DNA of 64,000 bases from Psychrobacter sp. Cmf 22.2 (lineage in GTDB: Bacteria; Pseudomonadota; Gammaproteobacteria; Pseudomonadales; Moraxellaceae): contig NZ_MRYA01000002.1 of the NCBI RefSeq assembly GCF_001921745.1, positions 1 to 64,000 of the forward strand, in the 5' to 3' direction. The notes beneath the pieces were generated by a model, which saw only the letters and a program-made list of their open reading frames with translations, did not search any database and was not told the DNA's origin. Shown in pieces: positions 58,977 through 64,000 of this stretch (positions are counted from its first letter, which is position 1; each line of letters opens with the position of its first letter). The translations under genes were made by a program, and so were the position numbers.

Positions 58977-59315
58977 ATGAAAAAGCTACATAGTAATCAA
59001 CGTATGAGTAAAATCGTTGTACATAACCAAACGGTATATTTATGTGGTCAAGTGGGCAATAGCGATGACGACATCAAAGCGCAGACATTGACTTGTTTGG
59101 AGAAGATACAAACATTGTTAGAAGAAGTAGGTAGTGATAAATCAAAACTACTATCAGTGACGGTCTGGGTAAAAGATATGGCAGACTTTGCTGCGATGAA
59201 TGAAGTATGGGATGAATGGTTTGAAGGTATTCAGCCACCAGCTCGTGCTTGTGGTGAGTCAGCGCTGGCACGTCCTGAGCTCTTGGTTGAGATGATCGCC
59301 ATCGCTGCCGAGTAA
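58977..59315 (+). CDS. RidA/YjgF-family enamine/imine deaminase
   Basis: RidA-type proteins hydrolyse reactive 2-imino or enamine acids released by flavoenzymes to 2-keto acids. The 112-residue protein has the family frame VYLCGQVGN near residues 17-25, KLLSVTVWVKDM near 56-67 and a C-terminal ARACGESALARPELLVEM near 91-108 with the arginine and glutamate expected near the active site. It follows the D-amino acid dehydrogenase by 64 bases, a natural pairing. A terminator follows. Confidence 0.88.
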   Translation: MKKLHSNQRMSKIVVHNQTVYLCGQVGNSDDDIKAQTLTCLEKIQTLLEEVGSDKSKLLSVTVWVKDMADFAAMNEVWDEWFEGIQPPARACGESALARPELLVEMIAIAAE

Positions 59316-59338
59316 TTGATTGGTTATAAAGTTTATAT

Positions 59339-59375
59339 AAAAAAGGAGATGATATTAATATTGTCTCCTTTTTTT
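59339..59375 (+). terminator. Terminator after ridA
   Basis: An A-rich arm with AAGGAGA pairs with TCTCCTT around an AT-rich loop and is followed by seven Ts. Confidence 0.8.
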
Positions 59376-59421
59376 GGCTTTTATGCTTCAATAGCATTTT
59401 AATAAATGTAAGCTGATAAAA

Positions 59422-60336
59422 CTAATGTGTTTGCTGTGTTAATAGCCTAAGCATTTGTTGCAAAAAAGCACCAACTTGCTTATGCAGGTTTTGTCGATAA
59501 GCCCAATGATGACTCACCTCATAGCTTGCCTCATCAGGTAATAAAATTTTCATCAGTCCCATTCCCTCATAACGCTTTGCCAAATCATTTGGTAGGTAAC
59601 CGACGTGATGACCTGCAAGAATTAACTGTGCTGTTGCCTCCATATGATAAGTGGTGGCGCTCAGTGTCTTAGGGCGAATATGGTTAATGCTATGCTCAGT
59701 AATGTAACCTCGTTTGATCCATGAGTAGTTTTGTTCTAAGTCCTCAAAAGTCAAGCCTTCTGCTTCATTAAACAAGACGTGCTTGCGGCCACAGCAGACC
59801 ACTTGCTTTTCAACAAAGGCATGTTTAAAAGTTAATAGAGGAGGAAAGCTGCCAAAGTACCCGACACCAATATCACTCTCGTTGCTCAAAAGCTTATCTA
59901 GCATACTCTCTGGGCTTTGCACATCGATAGAGAAGTGAATCAATGGATTCTTACTATAACTTGTAGATAAGCACTGTTGTAACGCGTCATAAAAAAACGC
60001 TGGCATCTGATCGATGAGACACAGCCGAATATGTCCGCCATGAACAGAGTCTAATTGCCGAATATAATGCAATTGATGTTGAAAGCTGGCAACTGCTTCG
60101 GTAAAGCTCAAACAGGCCTCATAGACTGCCGCGCCATCCTCGGTCAGTTTAAACCCCGCGCGTCCGCGATGACAGAGCGTCATACCCAAGCGATCTTCTA
60201 AATGCGTTAAATGACCGCTGATGACAGAAGGGGTCACATTTAAGCGCGTCTGCGCCGCTGTCACACCCTGACACTCTACAATAGCCATGAAGCTGCGTAA
60301 GGTTTTGATGTCTATTTTTATTAGTTCATCTAGCAT
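59422..60336 (-). CDS. LysR-type transcriptional regulator
   Basis: This 304-residue protein has the winged-helix N-terminus of LysR proteins (LRSFMAIVECQGVTAAQTRL near residues 11-30, SVISGHLTHLEDRLGMTLCHR near 36-56) and a periplasmic-binding-protein-like effector domain from about 95. It lies between the dehydrogenase-ridA pair and divergent gbuA-like gene, so it probably controls one or both. A GGAG lies upstream of the ATG. The effector is likely an arginine-derived compound, by context only. Confidence 0.9.
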   Translation of the reverse strand: MLDELIKIDIKTLRSFMAIVECQGVTAAQTRLNVTPSVISGHLTHLEDRLGMTLCHRGRAGFKLTEDGAAVYEACLSFTEAVASFQHQLHYIRQLDSVHGGHIRLCLIDQMPAFFYDALQQCLSTSYSKNPLIHFSIDVQSPESMLDKLLSNESDIGVGYFGSFPPLLTFKHAFVEKQVVCCGRKHVLFNEAEGLTFEDLEQNYSWIKRGYITEHSINHIRPKTLSATTYHMEATAQLILAGHHVGYLPNDLAKRYEGMGLMKILLPDEASYEVSHHWAYRQNLHKQVGAFLQQMLRLLTQQTH

Positions 60337-60401
60337 TAAGAGTTATACTCCAGTACTTATTCCATCAATTCTTTAAGCTACAATACCTTTCTAAAACTTT
60401 G

Positions 60402-60458
60402 GTAAACTTCTAATTATGACGAATAAATCAAAGTTACTACGAAAAACCAGAAGTTTAC
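60402..60458. promoter_or_regulatory. Perfect 10-base inverted repeat between LysR gene and the ureohydrolase
   Basis: GTAAACTTCT at 60402-60411 and its complement AGAAGTTTAC at 60449-60458 lie in the divergent control region. They may form an operator for the adjacent LysR regulator, though half-site spacing is longer than a classic LysR box. Confidence 0.45.
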
Positions 60459-60553
60459 TTCTAAATTTTACCATGGTCTATACTCCGGTATTTAGGTATT
60501 GTCAAAGCATATAACAAATTGCCTACCGTAAATCAGATAAAACAAGGATGTGA

Positions 60554-61525
60554 ATGATGAAATTCAATCAACCATTAAGCGGCAACGATATGCCAAGATT
60601 TGGCGGCTTTGCCTCTATGATGCGTCTGCCTACGCAGGCTGATGCTAAAGGGTTAGACGCTGCATTCGTTGGCGTACCTTTAGATATCGGGGCGTCGAAC
60701 CGTAGCGGTGCCAGACTGGGTCCAAGACAGATTCGCGATGAGTCACGTATGATTCGCCCTTATAATGTCGCCACGCGTGCAGCGCCCTTTGAGTCTTTAC
60801 AAGTCGCTGACATTGGCGATGTGCCAATCAATACCTTTAACCTGCAAAAAAGCGTCGATATCATCGAAAAATTCTACACGGATAATATCGTCAGTCATGG
60901 CGCGATTCCGTTAACCTTGGGCGGTGATCATACCATTGCATTGCCTATTCTACGTGCGCTTGCCAAAAAACACGGCCCTGTCGGGATGGTGCATATCGAT
61001 GCTCATGCTGATATTAATGACGATATGTTTGGCGAAAAAATCGCTCACGGCACCCCGTTCCGCCGCGCTGTCGAAGAAAACTTAATCGATGGCAATCGCG
61101 TAGTACAGATTGGCTTGCGTGGTACGGGCTATAGTGCTGAAGAGTTCGATTGGTCGACCCAGCAAGGCTTTCGCGTGGTGCCAGCGGAGGAGTGCTGGTA
61201 CAAGTCGCTTACGCCGCTCATGGCAGAAGTGCGTGAAAAGCTTGGCGATGGACCTGTTTATTTAAGTTTTGATATCGACGGCATTGATCCAGCGTTTGCA
61301 CCTGGCACGGGCACGGCTGAAATTGGCGGTTTAACCTCCACACAAGGTGTCGAGATTATTCGCGGTATGCGCGGCCTTGACGTGGTCGGTGGCGATTTGG
61401 TCGAAGTGTCACCGCCATACGATCCGTTTGGTAACACCTCAGTGCTAGCAGCAAACTTGCTGTTTGAGATGCTATGTATCTTGCCAGGTGTGCGCTATGA
61501 CGACAAAGTCAAAGCAGTCTACTAA
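60554..61525 (+). CDS. Agmatinase/guanidinobutyrase-family ureohydrolase
   Basis: Ureohydrolases of this family remove urea from guanidino compounds with two manganese ions. The 323-residue protein shows the metal-binding GGDHT (residues 125-129, H128), DAHAD (151-155) and SFDIDGIDPA (244-253) motifs, plus the GSxRAxR-type N-terminus (GARLGPRQIRDESRM). Length and the neighbouring decarboxylase favour a guanidinobutyrase (GbuA) over agmatinase, but the substrate is inferred. AAGGA stands before the ATG. A likely terminator lies about 80 bases after the stop. Confidence 0.85.
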   Translation: MMKFNQPLSGNDMPRFGGFASMMRLPTQADAKGLDAAFVGVPLDIGASNRSGARLGPRQIRDESRMIRPYNVATRAAPFESLQVADIGDVPINTFNLQKSVDIIEKFYTDNIVSHGAIPLTLGGDHTIALPILRALAKKHGPVGMVHIDAHADINDDMFGEKIAHGTPFRRAVEENLIDGNRVVQIGLRGTGYSAEEFDWSTQQGFRVVPAEECWYKSLTPLMAEVREKLGDGPVYLSFDIDGIDPAFAPGTGTAEIGGLTSTQGVEIIRGMRGLDVVGGDLVEVSPPYDPFGNTSVLAANLLFEMLCILPGVRYDDKVKAVY

Positions 61526-61603
61526 TCACAGGTTTAAATTACCACTCTTATCGAAAGGGGCTGTTCTAAAAAGACAGTTTTGAAAAAATATCTCTCTAAC
61601 AAG

Positions 61604-61634
61604 CAACCTTTATAAATAATATAAGGGTTGTTTT
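61604..61634 (+). terminator. Probable terminator after the ureohydrolase
   Basis: CAACCTTTAT pairs with ATAAGGGTTG (one G-T pair) around an AT loop and is followed by TTTT. Confidence 0.6.
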
Positions 61635-61693
61635 GAGATACCGTTTTGATAATTGCTCGAATATTCAGTGAACTTTTTTAGGATGACCGATTC

Positions 61694-63397
61694 ATGACGC
61701 AATCAACGCAAACGCCTTCTTTATCGCCAGCAACCTCGTCCCTGACCTGCGGTGAGCTACTCGTGCAGTGGCTAGAGTATTATGGGGTCGAGACCGTATT
61801 TGGTATCCCTGGTGTGCACACGGTCGAGCTGTATCGTGGTTTGCCTAATACCGATATTCGCCATGTGACCCCGCGTCATGAGCAAGGCGCTGGGTTTATG
61901 GCCGATGGCTATTATCGTGCTTCTGGTAAAGTTGGGGTATGCTTTATTATCACCGGCCCCGGCATGACTAATATCATGACTGCGATGGCACAAGCGTTAG
62001 CAGATTCTATCCCGATGCTGGTGATATCTAGTGTCAATAAAGTTGAGGACACAGGAAGTGGTGAAGGGCATTTGCATGAGTTGCACGATCAGCAGGGCAT
62101 GGTCAGCAAGGTTGCGCTTGCAAGCAAAACCATCTGGCAACCTGAATCTTTGCCCAAAGTTATCGCCGAAGCCTTTGCCATGTTTGATGGCGCGCGTCCG
62201 GGACCGGTGCATATTCAGTTGCCTATCGATGTGATCACCACCGATGCCAGTCATGTCGCCAAGCCGCCTAAAATTGATAAGAGTGTAGCAAGTTTGGCGC
62301 GACCACAGGTCACAAGACCGCTGCCCAATCCTGCACAGCTTGATTTAATCGTTGAGCAGTTAAAAAGCGCAAAAAACCCAGTGTTGCTTTACGGTGGTGG
62401 CTGCGTCGATGTCGATCACGATGCACAAAGGCTGGCTGAGCTTATCGATGCCCCGACATTTTTGACCATCAATGCCAAAGGTTTGCTGCCACCTGGTCAC
62501 GCACTCAGTCTGGGTAGCAATCAGTCGTTAGAAGCTGGGCGCGCCGTCATTAGCGAGGCCGATATGGTACTGGCGATTGGTACTGAGCTTGGTGAGACCG
62601 ATTACGACGTATTCTTTAATGGTGAGTTCCAAATCAACGGCACACTCATTCGTATTGACTGCGATGCTCAGCAGTTGCAGCGTCCTTTTAGAGCGGATAT
62701 CGCCGTATTGTCTGATGCACAGATGGCGATTAGTGGGCTATGTACACGTTTAGAAAATCACAATCTCGGTCATAAGGCAGCAGCGCGAGTAGCCAAGGTA
62801 AAGCAGACGTTAATAGAAGCGATAACCCCGGACTTTGCTGGTCAAAATGCACTGCTTCAATTGATTAGAGATGAAGTAAAAGATGTCATCTTCGTTGGTG
62901 ATTCGACGCAGCCTGTCTATAGTGGCAACCTTGGCTTTGAGGCGTTGGCGACTCGTAAGTGGTTTAACTCATCAACCGGATTTGGCACCTTAGGTTATGG
63001 CTTGCCTGCTGCGATTGGCGCAATGATTGGCTCGAAAGCTCCTGTTGTTAGTCTTATTGGTGACGGTGGTATTCAGTTTACCATTGCAGAACTTATCTGC
63101 GCGGCCGAGCTTGAGCTACCATTGATTGTCCTACTTTGGAATAACCAAGGTTATGGTGAGATTCGTCGTTATATGGAGGAGGGCGGCTTGCCACTGATTG
63201 GCGTCAATATCAAGACACCTAATTTTGAGCCATTGGCCGCAGGGTTTGGCGCAGGCTATCGTAGAATCACCGATAAGCAGCAGCTAGTAGAAGCCTTGCA
63301 ACAGGATATCAATGGTAAGCAGCCAATCATTTATGAAGTAGACGAAGCCGATGAGTTTCTAACAAAAATGGCTAAGACCTATAAAAGTTTCAGCTAG
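61694..63397 (+). CDS. ThDP-dependent decarboxylase, AruI/2-ketoarginine decarboxylase-like
   Basis: This 567-residue enzyme has the three-domain plan of acetolactate synthase-type ThDP enzymes: a pyrimidine-binding domain with GIPGVHTVELYRGL (38-51) and the catalytic glutamate in RHEQGAGFMADGYYR (62-76), a middle domain, and a diphosphate-binding domain with GDGGIQFTIAELI (455-467) and WNNQGYGEI, the usual GDG-N motif. Next to a guanidino-ureohydrolase it fits AruI, which decarboxylates 2-ketoarginine to 4-guanidinobutyraldehyde; an acetolactate synthase paralogue without its regulatory subunit is the alternative. An AGGATGA site stands about eight bases before the ATG. Confidence 0.78.
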   Translation: MTQSTQTPSLSPATSSLTCGELLVQWLEYYGVETVFGIPGVHTVELYRGLPNTDIRHVTPRHEQGAGFMADGYYRASGKVGVCFIITGPGMTNIMTAMAQALADSIPMLVISSVNKVEDTGSGEGHLHELHDQQGMVSKVALASKTIWQPESLPKVIAEAFAMFDGARPGPVHIQLPIDVITTDASHVAKPPKIDKSVASLARPQVTRPLPNPAQLDLIVEQLKSAKNPVLLYGGGCVDVDHDAQRLAELIDAPTFLTINAKGLLPPGHALSLGSNQSLEAGRAVISEADMVLAIGTELGETDYDVFFNGEFQINGTLIRIDCDAQQLQRPFRADIAVLSDAQMAISGLCTRLENHNLGHKAAARVAKVKQTLIEAITPDFAGQNALLQLIRDEVKDVIFVGDSTQPVYSGNLGFEALATRKWFNSSTGFGTLGYGLPAAIGAMIGSKAPVVSLIGDGGIQFTIAELICAAELELPLIVLLWNNQGYGEIRRYMEEGGLPLIGVNIKTPNFEPLAAGFGAGYRRITDKQQLVEALQQDINGKQPIIYEVDEADEFLTKMAKTYKSFS

Positions 63398-63581
63398 CTT
63401 ACTTTATTTAAAAGACAAGCACTTATCTACTATTAAATAGATAAGACTTATCAGCTATCTCTTAGTGTAGAGAGTTTGTGTTTTTGGGATATGGAACTCA
63501 GCTAACTCAGCAATTTTAAGAGTCAGTCAAACAGCCAAAATGGAAAATATTGGCGATAGCCGCCCATCATGGAGGAATTAA

Positions 63582-64000
63582 ATGACGGTTAATATCAATA
63601 AGTCGCAACAGCCTGTTTTAGGCAATGATGCTGTCGACTCAAAAACGCCGCAAGGAGAGCAATGGCGCGCGTCATTGTGGAAGTTTTTATTGTTTTCAGC
63701 GCTTGGTATTGCGCTATTTATTATTCCGTTTCAATGGGATGGTAAAGTTACTATTTTACTTGGTGTATTAACCGATGCTTTGCAAGCCGCTTTGGGTGGT
63801 TATGTCGCTTATATTGCCCTTGCGATAGTCACGACTTCTTTTATTGGCGCGCTCGCAGTCAAAGTATTGCGTCCTAACTTACACCCAGACTCTTTACTAA
63901 AAAAACTCTTCGATGTCGATTGGTTGTGGCTTGTTGCACGTTTTTTAGGCACGTTGTTTATTTGGATGATTTTTCTTCAAGTAGGTCCAGAATTTATTAT
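63582..64000 (+). CDS. YjiH-type membrane protein, 3' end outside the window
   Basis: A partial frame of about 139 codons starts at an ATG with GGAGGAA before it and runs off the window. It encodes a polar N-terminal stretch with EQWRASLWKFLLFSALGIA, then hydrophobic segments (ALGIALFIIPF, LGGYVAYIALAIVTTSFIG, LVARFLGTLFIWMIFL), as in YjiH-family transport-like proteins with a nucleoside-recognition-type domain. As the last gene of the guanidino cluster it may carry substrate; function unproven. Confidence 0.7.
   Translation, partial: MTVNINKSQQPVLGNDAVDSKTPQGEQWRASLWKFLLFSALGIALFIIPFQWDGKVTILLGVLTDALQAALGGYVAYIALAIVTTSFIGALAVKVLRPNLHPDSLLKKLFDVDWLWLVARFLGTLFIWMIFLQVGPEFI

Overview
The window looks like a chromosomal segment of a gamma-proteobacterium of the Moraxellaceae, most likely Psychrobacter. 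This rests on the moderately AT-rich composition, the conserved order rlmN-pilF-rodZ-ispG-hisS-yfgM-bamB-der, the hisZ-purA pair, the surE-nlpD pair not followed by rpoS, and a PsiE/CorA/DUF2237 neighbourhood. The genus is an inference from memory of gene order; no database was searched.

Region 1 (about 90-16534) is a defence island next to tRNA-Leu(UAA). A P4-type tyrosine integrase (14919-16283) lies just beyond the tRNA 3' end. Leftwards, all on the minus strand, come a secreted orphan protein, hsdM, hsdS, an anti-phage dCTP-deaminase-like gene of the AvcD/DcdV type with a cold-shock-like N-terminus, a small ADP-ribosyltransferase-like gene coupled by an ATGA overlap to hsdR, a DUF45 zinc peptidase, and an McrB/McrC pair whose AAA+ subunit carries an EVE/PUA-like insertion. 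No second copy of the tRNA 3' end was seen, so the far border is probably left of base 1.

Region 2 (16659-47032) is core chromosome: tRNA-Cys, a sodium:solute symporter with a 44-residue companion membrane peptide that is too short for most gene callers, folD, psiE, corA, a DUF2237 gene, hisZ, purA, ndk, then the rlmN-to-der run covering rRNA/tRNA methylation, type IV pilus assembly, cell shape, isoprenoid synthesis, histidyl-tRNA charging and outer-membrane assembly. After it come a sensor kinase with a degenerate C-terminal receiver, a PBP5-type carboxypeptidase, surE, a LysM/LytM protein without zinc ligands, and a UvrD/Rep-like helicase. Several strong hairpin terminators separate the units.

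Region 3 (47214-57567) is an orphan type VI secretion cargo module: a long VgrG, an overlapping 769-residue cargo protein with three LysM motifs, a lysozyme-like domain and an M15 peptidase domain, then AT-rich small secreted or lipoprotein genes that look like immunity proteins, alternating with toxin remnants (a 5'-truncated NlpC/P60-CHAP-like amidase and an M23 peptidase gene with an in-frame stop and an apparent internal deletion). Two of the lipoprotein genes are frameshifted, each at a run of six A. The module ends at an IS3-type transposase fragment. It looks like an actively recombining and decaying toxin/immunity array; the T6SS structural genes are not in the window.

Region 4 (57665-64000) is a catabolic cluster: FAD-dependent D-amino-acid dehydrogenase, RidA-type deaminase, divergent LysR regulator, agmatinase/guanidinobutyrase-family ureohydrolase, ThDP-dependent decarboxylase resembling AruI, and a YjiH-type membrane protein cut by the window end. 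Together these would fit (D-)arginine to 2-ketoarginine to 4-guanidinobutyraldehyde, and 4-guanidinobutyrate to GABA plus urea.
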